The notes: generated from the sequence alone by a model not told the origin. Shown: positions 1 to 8,231, counted from the stretch's first letter. The stretch: 64,000 nt of DNA from Phycobacter azelaicus (GCF_014884385.1 NZ_WKFH01000003.1:3566001-3630000), one strand, 5' to 3'. Made by a program: numbers and translations.

Positions 1-825
1 GGACACACCCTGCCACCAGTTGCCGACAAAGTAGGTATGGTCATCGTCAGGCTGCCCCAAAAATCCGCCTTCGGTCACCTCAAATCCGTTCAATTGCCGC
101 TCAAGCCAGTCCTGCCAGACCTGCGGCACCTCGGCGCCCGCATAGGTCAGCGCCACAGCCACTTCGGCCAGCAGATCCGCATCCTGATCAAGAAACGACA
201 CCAACCCCAGATACGTGAGGCTTAGCAGGGCCGCATGCGACAGGCCTGGATCGCGACGCCCGTATTCCGAGAGGTAAAAGACAATATGAGTCAGTTCATA
301 ACCGATCTTCTTGTTCGGAAGCGCGAAGTGATGCGATGCCTCGGTGAAAGCGCGCAGACGGTCATCCAGGCCTGAGATTGTCAGCTCGACACCGCGCCGG
401 GCCAAAAGCCGCCGCGCCTCAGCGCGCTGAAGGTCGGACAGCTCAGCCTCCGGCAGCCCCTGAGCCTTCACCCAATGGGCCAAAGACTCCCCCTTGTTTT
501 CGGCAGAGAACCCCAAATCCTCGAGATCGAGACAGATTGAAAGAAGGAAACGGTAGTATGGGCGGAAGAAACTCATCCGCCGATCGACGGTTTCATAATA
601 ATCCGTGTAGGGCGCAAGGGCCAACGGGTCCACCGGGGCACCCGTGCACTCGAGAATATTCAACAACTCGGCGTTTTCCTTGAGCCAGAACACGCTTTCG
701 GCAGAGTGTCTGCCGTTGGCAAAACTGGCGCAAAGATCAACTTTCCCATTCGCCCGTGCCAGTGCCGCGGCGCGCATGCGTCGACCTGGAAAGGACAGAA
801 TCTGGGCCGTCGATCTACGTGTCAT
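1..825 (-). CDS. Conserved helical protein of unknown function, 3' end outside window
   Basis: The reading frame is open from ATG at 825 to the left edge (275 codons), so the C-terminus is missing. An excellent ribosome site (AGGAGGTCAAGGG) sits just upstream of this ATG and fixes the start. The protein is rich in predicted helix, has no signal peptide or membrane segment, and contains the motif YELTHIVFYLSEYG near residues 195-208. From memory it resembles a Rhodobacterales family of unknown function (possibly DUF6902), which I cannot confirm. It lies 155 bases downstream of the FSSGSAP repeat protein on the same strand, with no U-tract terminator between them, so the two are probably cotranscribed and may act together. 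No enzyme motif is recognised. Confidence 0.75.
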   Translation of the reverse strand, partial: MTRRSTAQILSFPGRRMRAAALARANGKVDLCASFANGRHSAESVFWLKENAELLNILECTGAPVDPLALAPYTDYYETVDRRMSFFRPYYRFLLSICLDLEDLGFSAENKGESLAHWVKAQGLPEAELSDLQRAEARRLLARRGVELTISGLDDRLRAFTEASHHFALPNKKIGYELTHIVFYLSEYGRRDPGLSHAALLSLTYLGLVSFLDQDADLLAEVAVALTYAGAEVPQVWQDWLERQLNGFEVTEGGFLGQPDDDHTYFVGNWWQGVS

Positions 826-858
826 TCCCTTGACCTCCTGTTTGCCCCTGCTTGATGC

Positions 859-887
859 GCAAGGGCTTGGCTTGATCAGGCCCTTGC
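859..887 (-). promoter_or_regulatory. Intercistronic hairpin, no U-tract
   Basis: GCAAGGGC (859-866) and GCCCTTGC (880-887) form an 8-bp stem with a 13-base loop. It lies between the repeat-protein gene and the downstream gene. No run of T follows in the direction of transcription, so it looks more like an mRNA-stability or attenuation element than a classical terminator. Confidence 0.35.
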
Positions 888-980
888 CACACCGCGAGGA
901 ACGCGGCGCCCTTACAAGCTTCCGGTTGGGGGCAACTCCGGGCGCACCCGAAGCCACCCCGTTTTCAAGGTCAGCCTTGC

Positions 981-1340
981 TCAGCTGCCCGAGGAGAACA
1001 GCCCGGTTGCCTCGCCCTGGTCGCGGCGTGCTTCGGCACGCGGCGCGGAGCCTGAGGAGAACAGACCTGTCAGAACGCCACCGGACTGGCACCCCGACGC
1101 AATTGGCGCAGAGCCGGAAGAGAACAACGAAACAGCCTCTCCGCTCATGCTGTCCGCGTTGCGGGGTGCGGAACCCGAGCTGAACATTTCGGCGCCGCCA
1201 CCGCTGACAAGCTCCTGAGCAGGCGCAGAGCCCGACGAAAACATCTCGGCTCCCTGGCCTGCGAACAGGTCGGCAGATGAGGCGGCCTCGGTGTGTGCCA
1301 ATGCGGATGCGGTGTGGTTTTTCTTGAGCAATGCAGTCAT
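981..1340 (-). CDS. Five-repeat FSSGS(AP) protein, candidate multi-core peptide precursor
   Basis: The start is ATG at 1340, preceded by GGAGGG 8 bases away; a longer frame to 1448 has no ribosome site. The product has 119 residues. After a roughly 30-residue N-terminal part, the motif [ML]FSSGSAP occurs with its Phe at residues 34, 53, 73, 94 and 115, spaced 19-21 residues by Gly/Ala/Ser-rich linkers. The last copy ends exactly at the C-terminus as FSSGS. The five copies use different synonymous codons (TTT TCG TCG, TTC AGC TCG, TTC TCT TCC, TTC TCC TCA, TTC TCC TCG), so the peptide rather than the DNA is conserved. There is no signal peptide, and the single Cys lies outside the repeats. It could be a precursor of modified peptides, or a scaffold whose repeats bind a partner. 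Function unknown. Confidence 0.72.
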   Translation of the reverse strand: MTALLKKNHTASALAHTEAASSADLFAGQGAEMFSSGSAPAQELVSGGGAEMFSSGSAPRNADSMSGEAVSLFSSGSAPIASGCQSGGVLTGLFSSGSAPRAEARRDQGEATGLFSSGS

Positions 1341-1725
1341 GGAACCCTCCAACGTTTTTGCGTGATTGCTCCAAAACGCTGGCATGGTCGATCCGGACTC
1401 CAAAACAGGAATCTTCAATTTCAGGTTGCTTTTTTGCACCCACAACATGAACTATTACTCACAAAATTTTGTTACTTTTCAATGTTTTAATGCCATGCAC
1501 ACCTTGTTCCCACTGTTATCCACACACACAGTATTGCACAGCACCAAACCTCAACTCAAGGTAGATATCCACAAAGTCGCAAAGCGATCCCTCCGGCACA
1601 CACAACAGTTGATTCGAATCGCTTCCAAGGTCGGCGGGTGCTCTTGCCCTGAGAGACGCTTTGGGTGATAGAGCATCTACGCCGAAACACTGCGCCAGCG
1701 GGCCTGCCTACGTCGGAGACCGGAC
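1341..1725. other. Divergent intergenic region with AT-rich core and DnaA-box-like 9-mers
   Basis: This 385-base region separates the repeat-protein gene (minus) from xth (plus). Bases 1440-1500 are strikingly AT-rich and include the 12-base palindrome ACAAAATTTTGT (1461-1472). TTATCCACA, an exact DnaA-box consensus, is at 1516-1524, and a one-mismatch copy, ATATCCACA, is at 1565-1573. It probably carries both divergent promoters. I see no convincing coding sequence in it. Confidence 0.4.
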
Positions 1726-2532
1726 ATGAAAATCGCCACTTTCAACATCAACGGCATCAAGGCACGCGCCAAGGCGCTGCCCGATTGGCTGGATGAGGCG
1801 CAGCCGGATGTCGCCGTCCTGCAGGAAATCAAGTCGGTAGACGAGGCCTTCCCGCGCGAGATATTCGAAGAGCGCGGATACAATGTGGAAACCCACGGGC
1901 AGAAAAGTTTCAATGGTGTCGCGATCCTGTCCAAGCTGCCGTTGGAGGATGTGCGCCGCGGCCTACCCGGCGATGACAGCGACGAACAGGCCCGCTGGAT
2001 CGAGGCGACCGTGGTGGGCAAGCAGGCGATCCGCATCTGCGGGCTATACCTTCCCAATGGCAACCCGGTAGAGCTGGACGAGACCGGCGCACCCGTGTCC
2101 GGCGGCAAGTATGCCTACAAGCTGGCCTGGATGGAGCGGCTGCACAGGCGCGCCAAGGATCTGTTGGCCGATGAGATGCCAGCGCTGATGGCCGGCGACT
2201 ACAACATCATCCCTCAGCCCGAAGACGCCAAACGCCCGGAAGCCTGGGCCGAGGATGCCCTTCACCGCCCTGAAAGCCGTGCTGCGTTTCAGCGGATCGT
2301 GAATCTTGGCTTTACCGAGGCCTTCCGCGCCCGCCATCAGGGGCCCGGGCATTATTCCTTCTGGGACTATCAGGCAGGCGCCTGGAACCGCGATGATGGT
2401 ATCCGTATCGACCACTTTCTGCTTACACCGCAGGCGGCCGACCTTTTGCTGGATTGCCAGATCGACAAGGATGTGCGCGGGCGGGAAAAGCCGTCAGATC
2501 ATGTACCTGTCTGGCTCGAACTCGATCTCTGA
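1726..2532 (+). CDS. xth: Exodeoxyribonuclease III
   Basis: A 268-residue protein of the endonuclease/exonuclease/phosphatase fold. It acts at abasic sites and degrades DNA 3' to 5' in base-excision repair. The N-terminus MKIATFNINGIKAR, the LQEIK segment (metal-binding Glu, near residue 34), the GDYNI segment and the C-terminal SDHVPVW (catalytic His) are the family hallmarks, and the length is normal. GGAG precedes the ATG. The stop is only 7 bases from the stop of the convergent FAD monooxygenase gene, leaving no room for a separate terminator. Confidence 0.95.
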   Translation: MKIATFNINGIKARAKALPDWLDEAQPDVAVLQEIKSVDEAFPREIFEERGYNVETHGQKSFNGVAILSKLPLEDVRRGLPGDDSDEQARWIEATVVGKQAIRICGLYLPNGNPVELDETGAPVSGGKYAYKLAWMERLHRRAKDLLADEMPALMAGDYNIIPQPEDAKRPEAWAEDALHRPESRAAFQRIVNLGFTEAFRARHQGPGHYSFWDYQAGAWNRDDGIRIDHFLLTPQAADLLLDCQIDKDVRGREKPSDHVPVWLELDL

Positions 2533-2539
2533 GCCGCCG

Positions 2540-3709
2540 CTAACCAGCGGTCACATCGTGGCGATAGATCCAGTCGAACTGTCCCACCATGCGCCTCGGA
2601 GCAAAACGCCCACCGAGCTTCAGAATCTGATGCGCAGGCCAGCTGAACGGCGGGCGCAGGTGGTATTTCCAGGCATTGCTGTTGGCCGCTGCCACGACCT
2701 TTGCGGCACGTTCACTGCGACGACGCTGATAAAGCGCTAGAGCGGATGCCACATCCGGCGCTTCCTCCAAGCTGACTGAGAGAGCCCAGGCGTCTTCAAG
2801 CGCAAGGTTCGCCCCCTGCGCCATGAAGGGCAGGGTCGGGTGCGCCGCATCGCCCAGAAGAGCCACCGCTTCACCATACCAGTTTTCCGCCACCTTGTGA
2901 CGAAACAGCCCCCAAAGCGACACATCGTCAACAGCACGCAACAGATCGTCGGCAAGACCGCCAAATCCCGCAAAGGCACGGCGCAGGTTCTTGGGGTCAT
3001 CCTTGAGATTCCAGCCTTCCTCGGCCCATTCCTTGCGCTCCTGCGCGGCCACTAGGTTGACGATGGAGCCATCGCGCATCGGATACGCCACCAAGTGGCG
3101 CCCCGGCCCCATGAAGACCTGCGCCTCCGGCCCGAGACCGAACGAGTTAGGCACGATGGCCCGCCAAGCGACTTGCCCGGTGAAAAACGGCTGAGAAACC
3201 CCATTGAGCGCGGCCCGCAGGCGGGAATGCAAACCATCAGCGCCTACCACCAGATCGCCGCCGCATTGCGCGCCATTGGCCAGGTGCACCTTGGGCTGCG
3301 CGCCGAGTTCGACACGCTCGACCTTCTGCAGCAGACGCACCTTAACGCCTGCGCGCCGGGCCGCGTCGGCCAGAACACCGATGAGATCAGAGCGGTGCAC
3401 GAAGTAGTAACGCAGATCGGAGGCATATTGTTCCAGATCCAGGCGCAGCACCTCGTCGCTGCGCGCGTGACTGCGCAAAACCACGGCACGCGCGCGCTGG
3501 GAACACCAGGCCAGATCCTCAGCCAGATCCAGCGCCTTCAGCACCGCCAGCCCATTGGGCGTGACCTGCAGACCCGCGCCCACCTCGGAGATCGCCTCGG
3601 CCTGTTCCAGCACCGTCACATGGGCACCCTGCCGACGCAAAGCGATCGCAGCCGTGAGACCACCTATTCCAGCGCCTATGATGGTGACTGTCTTGTCTTT
3701 GAGTTGCAT
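2540..3709 (-). CDS. FAD-dependent aromatic-ring monooxygenase
   Basis: A 389-residue class A flavoprotein monooxygenase of the UbiH/salicylate-hydroxylase type. The N-terminus has the FAD-binding GAGIGGL (residues 12-18). An ADGLHSRLR stretch near 157-165 is the second FAD/NADPH motif, and LLGDAAHPTLP near 285-295 binds the FAD ribityl chain. Closest recalled relatives hydroxylate salicylate or 3-hydroxybenzoate, but the substrate cannot be read from sequence. It follows dksA on the same strand after a strong terminator, so it is probably transcribed on its own. There is no ring-cleavage gene nearby to indicate a pathway. Confidence 0.85.
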   Translation of the reverse strand: MQLKDKTVTIIGAGIGGLTAAIALRRQGAHVTVLEQAEAISEVGAGLQVTPNGLAVLKALDLAEDLAWCSQRARAVVLRSHARSDEVLRLDLEQYASDLRYYFVHRSDLIGVLADAARRAGVKVRLLQKVERVELGAQPKVHLANGAQCGGDLVVGADGLHSRLRAALNGVSQPFFTGQVAWRAIVPNSFGLGPEAQVFMGPGRHLVAYPMRDGSIVNLVAAQERKEWAEEGWNLKDDPKNLRRAFAGFGGLADDLLRAVDDVSLWGLFRHKVAENWYGEAVALLGDAAHPTLPFMAQGANLALEDAWALSVSLEEAPDVASALALYQRRRSERAAKVVAAANSNAWKYHLRPPFSWPAHQILKLGGRFAPRRMVGQFDWIYRHDVTAG

Positions 3710-3753
3710 AAGGACCTGCAGATTCTCCGCTTGGCTTTTCCCTTAAACGAAAA

Positions 3754-3778
3754 ACGTCGGAGCCACAGGCCCCGACGT
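3754..3778 (-). terminator. Rho-independent terminator of dksA
   Basis: ACGTCGG pairs with CCGACGT, extended by GCC/GGC around an ACA loop after one mismatch. In the minus direction it is followed by five T (A run at 3750-3754). It lies 27 bases past the dksA stop. Confidence 0.8.
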
Positions 3779-3804
3779 CGCTCTTTTCCGAATCCTTGTC
3801 GCGA

Positions 3805-4227
3805 TCAGTCGTCGCGGTGGACCTTTTCGCGGCGCTCATGACGTTCCTGAGCCTCAAGGCTCATGGTTGCGATCGGGCGCGCATCCAGGCGTTTCAGGGA
3901 AATTGGCTCGCCGGTGACTTCGCAGTAACCATATTCGCCTTCATCAATACGGCGGATGGCTGCGTCGATCTTGGCAACCAGCTTGCGCTGGCGATCACGG
4001 GTGCGCAGTTCAAGGGCACGGTCCGTTTCTTCGCTTGCGCGGTCGGCAACGTCAGGAATGTTTCGGGTGTTGTCCTGCAATCCTTCGATTGTGTCGCGGC
4101 TCTCTGCCAGAAGTTCCTGCTTCCAGTTCAGCAGCTTGCGACGGAAATACTCGGCTTGCCTATCATTCATGAAAGGCTCGTCTTCGGCCGGACGATAGTC
4201 TTCCGGCAGAAACATTTCTTGCTTCAT
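3805..4227 (-). CDS. dksA: DksA-family RNA polymerase-binding regulator
   Basis: The start at 4227 has AGGAG upstream and gives 140 residues; a longer frame to 4278 is less likely. DksA binds in the RNA polymerase secondary channel and, with ppGpp, adjusts transcription in the stringent response. A long coiled coil (about residues 20-95) carries the tip motif DVADRA (59-64), matching the functional Asp-Ala tip of E. coli DksA. The C-terminal globular part keeps only one of the four zinc cysteines (C102 in YGYCEVTGEP). This matches the single-Cys DksA described in Rhodobacter sphaeroides, so it should be functional without zinc. It has its own terminator and a structured leader. Confidence 0.92.
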   Translation of the reverse strand: MKQEMFLPEDYRPAEDEPFMNDRQAEYFRRKLLNWKQELLAESRDTIEGLQDNTRNIPDVADRASEETDRALELRTRDRQRKLVAKIDAAIRRIDEGEYGYCEVTGEPISLKRLDARPIATMSLEAQERHERREKVHRDD

Positions 4228-4281
4228 TTCGGCTCCTTCGGTCTGGCCCATAATGCTGGTCTCTTCAATTGTTTCCAAGCA

Positions 4282-4302
4282 CTGCGGCTCCCCATGCCGC
4301 AG
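4282..4302. promoter_or_regulatory. GC-rich dyad in the dksA leader
   Basis: CTGCGGC and GCCGCAG form a perfect 7-bp stem with a 7-base loop between the dksA start and its upstream region. A second, wider dyad (CCTGCTGC at 4312-4319, GCAGCAGG at 4347-4354) lies just beyond. Neither is followed by a T run. They may be leader structure or an operator. Confidence 0.3.
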
Positions 4303-4425
4303 CGTTTATCGCCTGCTGCACGGATTGTCACTACACAATAGTAAACGCAGCAGGTTAAAAGCTCTCTAATCGCGCAAGGCCAGAGGTTCGGGCGCAGACG
4401 GATCAACAAGGGATGCAGGACAGAC

Positions 4426-5268
4426 ATGCAGTTTCAGGGCACCAAGGACTATGTTGCAACAGATGATCTGAAGGTCGCGGTCAATGCCGCGGTGACGCTG
4501 GAGCGCCCGCTTCTGGTCAAAGGCGAGCCCGGCACCGGCAAGACAGAGCTGGCCAAACAGGTCGCCGATGCCCTCGGCCTGCGCATGATCGAATGGAACG
4601 TGAAGTCCACCACCCGCGCCCAGCAGGGTCTTTATGAATACGACGCGGTCAGCCGCCTGCGAGACAGCCAGCTCGGGGATGAGCGCGTGCATGACGTCAA
4701 GAACTACATCAAGAAGGGCAAACTCTGGGAGGCGTTTGAGGCCGACGAGAAGGTCGTGCTGCTGATTGACGAGATCGACAAGGCAGACATCGAGTTCCCC
4801 AATGACTTGCTGCAGGAACTCGACAAGATGGAGTTCCACGTCTACGAGACCGGCGAGACGATCCGCGCCAAGCAGCGCCCGATCATGATCATCACCTCGA
4901 ACAACGAAAAGGAACTGCCGGACGCCTTTCTGCGCCGCTGCTTCTTCCACTACATCCGTTTCCCCGACGCCGAGACCATGAAGAAAATCGTCGAGGTACA
5001 CCACCCCGGCATCAAGGAAAGCCTGCTGACCACGGCGCTGACCCAGTTCTACGAGATCCGCGACACGGCCGGGCTCAAGAAGAAACCCTCGACTTCGGAA
5101 GTCATCGACTGGCTGAAACTGCTGCTGGCCGAAGATCTGACGGCTGAAGACCTGGCCCGCAACGGTGCCGACGCCCTGCCGAAACTGCACGGCGCTCTTC
5201 TCAAGAACGAGCAGGACGTGCATCTGTTCGAGCGGCTGGCCTTCATGGCGCGCGGGCGGCGCGGCTGA
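4426..5268 (+). CDS. MoxR-family AAA+ ATPase
   Basis: A 280-residue AAA+ protein. It has Walker A GEPGTGKTE (about residues 38-46), Walker B VVLLIDEIDKAD (about 110-121) and sensor-1 IITSNNEKELPDAFLRRC with its arginine pair. MoxR ATPases act with VWA-domain partners to insert metals or remodel enzyme complexes. The likely partner is the CoxE-like VWA protein encoded at 7047-8231, separated from it by a lipoprotein gene and a small membrane protein gene. It is distinct from the second MoxR/VWA pair at 60.4-62.6 kb. The client of this pair is unknown. Confidence 0.9.
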   Translation: MQFQGTKDYVATDDLKVAVNAAVTLERPLLVKGEPGTGKTELAKQVADALGLRMIEWNVKSTTRAQQGLYEYDAVSRLRDSQLGDERVHDVKNYIKKGKLWEAFEADEKVVLLIDEIDKADIEFPNDLLQELDKMEFHVYETGETIRAKQRPIMIITSNNEKELPDAFLRRCFFHYIRFPDAETMKKIVEVHHPGIKESLLTTALTQFYEIRDTAGLKKKPSTSEVIDWLKLLLAEDLTAEDLARNGADALPKLHGALLKNEQDVHLFERLAFMARGRRG

Positions 5269-5394
5269 CCCCTGTGCCCCCTTGCCTATGGGGCGCTCAC
5301 ATTTACTTCCTGCCGCAATCTACTATCGTACTCGGGACGCTGCCTGTACGGGCGGCGCCCTGCCCAGTCTGAGCCACGCCGGAGATCGCTGCTC

Positions 5395-6789
5395 TTGATC
5401 ACATCTGCGCCCCGTTTTTCGGTCCGGTCATTGCGGCGGGTCGTACTGACCCTCAGTACGGTTGCCCTGATAGGCTGCACGGGCATGACAACCGGCAGCC
5501 AGCCCAGCCGCGCTGCCATCGCTGAAAGTACCCTGCCCCCGGCCAAGGCCTTTGGCTCATCTCAGCCCGAACCGCCGCAGCGTGCCAACTCCGATATGGT
5601 GCGGGATTTTCTGGATCTGCATTTCAATCTGGAAGGCGGCGGCACCCTGCCCGTCCTGACCCGGTTTGAAACCCCGATATCGCTGCGGCTCACGGGCGCC
5701 CCCATGCCGAGCCTGCGGCAGGATCTGCGCCGCCTGCTGGCCCGGCTGCGCGATGAGGCCGGGCTGGACATCTCAGTCACGCAGAGCGCTGACGCCCAGA
5801 TCACCATCGAAACGGTCTCGCGCAAGGCAATCCGCAGAACCCTGCCGTCAGCCGCCTGTTTCGTGGTGCCGAATGTCTCGTCCCTCGCTGAGTTCCGGCG
5901 CAAGCGCCGCAGCCCGGACACCGACTGGACGCTGCTGCGCAGCCGCGAGCAACTGGCGATCTTCCTGCCCAATGACGTGAGCCCTCAGGAGGCCCGCGAT
6001 TGCCTGCACGAAGAACTTGCACAAGCCATCGGCCCCCTGAACGATCTCTACCGGCTGCCGGATTCGGTTTTCAACGACGACAATGTCCATACCGTACTGA
6101 CTGGCTTTGACATGCTGATCCTGCGTGCAACCTATGCCCCGGAACTGCAAACCGGCATGTCCCGAGACGAGGTTGCTGCCCGCCTGCCCGGTATCTTTGC
6201 CCGCCTCAACCCCGAAGGGCAGCGCGTTGCGCCCCGTCCGCTGGCGCGCACCCCGCGTTCCTGGATCGATGCCATTGAAACTGCACTTGGTCCTGACACC
6301 CGGTTGACACAGCGGCGCATTGCGGCCCGGACCGCAGTGGAAATTGCCCGCAGTCGTGGCTGGCGCGATCACAGGCTGGCCCAAGGATATTATGTGCTTG
6401 GCCGTCTGATCCAGTCCGAGGATCCCCAGGCCTCGCTTCAGCTGTTCTCAGCCGCCATGGACGTCCTGCGCAGCCAGCCCGGCACCGAGCTGCATCAGGC
6501 CCGCCTGCGTCCACGCATGGCCGCCGATGCCATCGCGCGCGGGCAACCCCGTCTGGCGCTTGATCTGCTTGGCCCGGTGCCCGCCATAGCCACCCGCCAC
6601 GAAAACGCGGCCCTATTGGCGACGGCCTTGATGATGCAGGCGGAAGCGCTAGACCTTTCGGGGCAATTCGACGCCGCTGCCTCGGTCAGGCTGGACAGCC
6701 TTGGATGGGCACGCTACGGGTTTGGCCCGGATTGGGCCGTTCGGGCCAAGCTGCAGGAAGTGGCCAGCCTGAGGCCCCGAAGCAACTGA
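5395..6789 (+). CDS. DUF2927-type lipoprotein
   Basis: The start is TTG at 5395, with GGAG about 9 bases upstream. The 464-residue product begins with a signal sequence (VVLTLSTVALIGC) whose LIGC is a lipobox, so it is probably a membrane-anchored periplasmic lipoprotein. The segment from about residue 65 to 270 resembles DUF2927 (SLAEFRRKRR, LHEELAQAIGPLNDLYRLPDSVFNDDN), which has a zinc-peptidase-like HEE arrangement. The C-terminal half is helical and TPR-like (GYYVLGRLIQSEDPQASLQLFSAA). It lies between the MoxR gene and its presumed VWA partner. Function unproven. Confidence 0.75.
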   Translation: MITSAPRFSVRSLRRVVLTLSTVALIGCTGMTTGSQPSRAAIAESTLPPAKAFGSSQPEPPQRANSDMVRDFLDLHFNLEGGGTLPVLTRFETPISLRLTGAPMPSLRQDLRRLLARLRDEAGLDISVTQSADAQITIETVSRKAIRRTLPSAACFVVPNVSSLAEFRRKRRSPDTDWTLLRSREQLAIFLPNDVSPQEARDCLHEELAQAIGPLNDLYRLPDSVFNDDNVHTVLTGFDMLILRATYAPELQTGMSRDEVAARLPGIFARLNPEGQRVAPRPLARTPRSWIDAIETALGPDTRLTQRRIAARTAVEIARSRGWRDHRLAQGYYVLGRLIQSEDPQASLQLFSAAMDVLRSQPGTELHQARLRPRMAADAIARGQPRLALDLLGPVPAIATRHENAALLATALMMQAEALDLSGQFDAAASVRLDSLGWARYGFGPDWAVRAKLQEVASLRPRSN

Positions 6790-6856
6790 GACTTTCGGGG
6801 ATCACAGTGTCAGGGGCAGCAGGCGCAGGAAACAGAATGAAACAGACGGACAACAC

Positions 6857-7024
6857 ATGATCGTAATCGCTGGTTTGGTACTGGGGGCGCTTCTGGGGGC
6901 GCTGAAAGCCCGGAAACGTAACGGCAATATGGCCGATATTCTGCAATATGCCGCTGTCTATGCCATCGCCTTTGGTATTGTCGGGTTGCTGGCCACCCTG
7001 ATCATTCACCGGATGGCCGTGTAA
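6857..7024 (+). CDS. Small membrane protein, 55 residues
   Basis: ATG at 6857 opens a 55-codon frame ending TAA at 7022-7024. The product has two hydrophobic segments (IVIAGLVLGALLGAL, and IAFGIVGLLATLIIH near the C-terminus) separated by a basic stretch (KARKRNG), so it is probably a two-span inner-membrane hairpin. It sits 22 bases upstream of the VWA gene and 67 bases after the lipoprotein gene in what looks like one operon. Codon use is typical of neighbouring genes. Function unknown; it could anchor the VWA protein at the membrane. Confidence 0.65.
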   Translation: MIVIAGLVLGALLGALKARKRNGNMADILQYAAVYAIAFGIVGLLATLIIHRMAV

Positions 7025-7046
7025 CCGCGAAAAGGATAGACGTCCG

Positions 7047-8231
7047 ATGTTCCAACCCTTTTTCGAAAACCTGCGAAAGGCCTCCGTTCCCGTTTCCTTG
7101 CGGGAGTATCTGACCTTTCTGGAGGGTATGAAACGCGGGCTGGCCACCTATGACATCGATGCCTTCTATTACCTTGCGCGCGCCGCCATGGTGAAGGACG
7201 AGCGCAATATCGACAAGTTCGACCGTGCCTTTGCCGCCACCTTCGAAGGGCTGGAGGCGCTACCTGCCACTGCCGTTCTGGAAGCCGTGGACATCCCCGA
7301 AGAGTGGCTGCGCAAAATGGCGGAGAAGCACCTTTCCGAGGAAGAACGCGCAGAGATCGAAGCGCTTGGCGGCTTTGACAAGCTGATGGAGACCTTGAAA
7401 GAGCGCCTTAAAGAGCAGGAAGGACGCCATCAAGGCGGCAACAAATGGATCGGCACCGCCGGGACCTCGCCCTTTGGCGCCTATGGCTACAACCCCGAAG
7501 GCGTGCGCATCGGCCAGAAGGAAAGCCGCCATCAGCGCGCGGTCAAGGTCTGGGACAAGCGCGAGTTTCGCAATCTGGATGGCGACGTGGAACTCGGCAC
7601 CCGCAACATCAAGGTTGCCCTGAAACGCTTGCGCCGCTGGGTGCGCGAGGGTGCGCAGGAAGAGCTGGATCTCGACCACACCATCCGCGCCACCGCCGAA
7701 CATGGCTACCTGGACGTCAAGACCCGCCCCGAGCGGCACAACGCCGTGAAAGTCTTGCTGTTTCTCGATGTGGGCGGCTCGATGGATCCGCATATCAAGG
7801 TGGTGGAAGAGCTGTTCTCAGCCGCACGCTCCGAGTTCAAGCACCTTGAATACTACTACTTCCACAACTGCCTTTACGAAGGGGTCTGGCGAGACAACCG
7901 GCGCCGCTGGGATGCGCAGACGCCCACCCACGAGGTGCTGCGCACCTACGGGCCGGACTACAAGTGCATCTTTGTGGGCGATGCCTCGATGTCGCCGTAT
8001 GAAATCGCCTATCCGGGCGGTGCAAACGAACATTGGAACCAGGAGGCGGGCCAGGTCTGGCTGCAGCGGGCACGGGAGCAGTGGAAATCCAACCTCTGGA
8101 TCAATCCTGTCCCTGAGAAATACTGGGACCACACCCATTCCATCGGCATGATCCGCGAGATCTTTGAGGACAGTATGGTGCCGATGACCCTGCACGGGCT
8201 GGAAAAGGGAATGCGCGAGCTGACCCGTTAA
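7047..8231 (+). CDS. CoxE-like VWA-domain protein
   Basis: A 394-residue soluble protein; AAGGA lies 10 bases before the ATG. The C-terminal half is a von Willebrand A domain. Its metal-ion site begins FLDVGGSMD near residue 248, with Gly-Gly where the classical DxSxS has a serine, followed by the FVGDASMSP segment near 311-319. The N-terminal half is a charged helical region. Such proteins pair with MoxR ATPases as chaperones for metal-enzyme maturation. The partner here is probably the MoxR protein encoded at 4426-5268. Confidence 0.88.
   Translation: MFQPFFENLRKASVPVSLREYLTFLEGMKRGLATYDIDAFYYLARAAMVKDERNIDKFDRAFAATFEGLEALPATAVLEAVDIPEEWLRKMAEKHLSEEERAEIEALGGFDKLMETLKERLKEQEGRHQGGNKWIGTAGTSPFGAYGYNPEGVRIGQKESRHQRAVKVWDKREFRNLDGDVELGTRNIKVALKRLRRWVREGAQEELDLDHTIRATAEHGYLDVKTRPERHNAVKVLLFLDVGGSMDPHIKVVEELFSAARSEFKHLEYYYFHNCLYEGVWRDNRRRWDAQTPTHEVLRTYGPDYKCIFVGDASMSPYEIAYPGGANEHWNQEAGQVWLQRAREQWKSNLWINPVPEKYWDHTHSIGMIREIFEDSMVPMTLHGLEKGMRELTR

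Noticed and set aside
644..1183. A 179-codon plus-strand frame over the repeat-protein region
   Set aside because: The minus-strand frames have strong ribosome sites and, for the repeat protein, synonymous-codon evidence of selection; the plus frame has neither.
981..1260. Possible DNA tandem repeat or CRISPR-like array
   Set aside because: The repeats are conserved only as peptide; the DNA copies differ at synonymous positions and the spacers are coding linkers.
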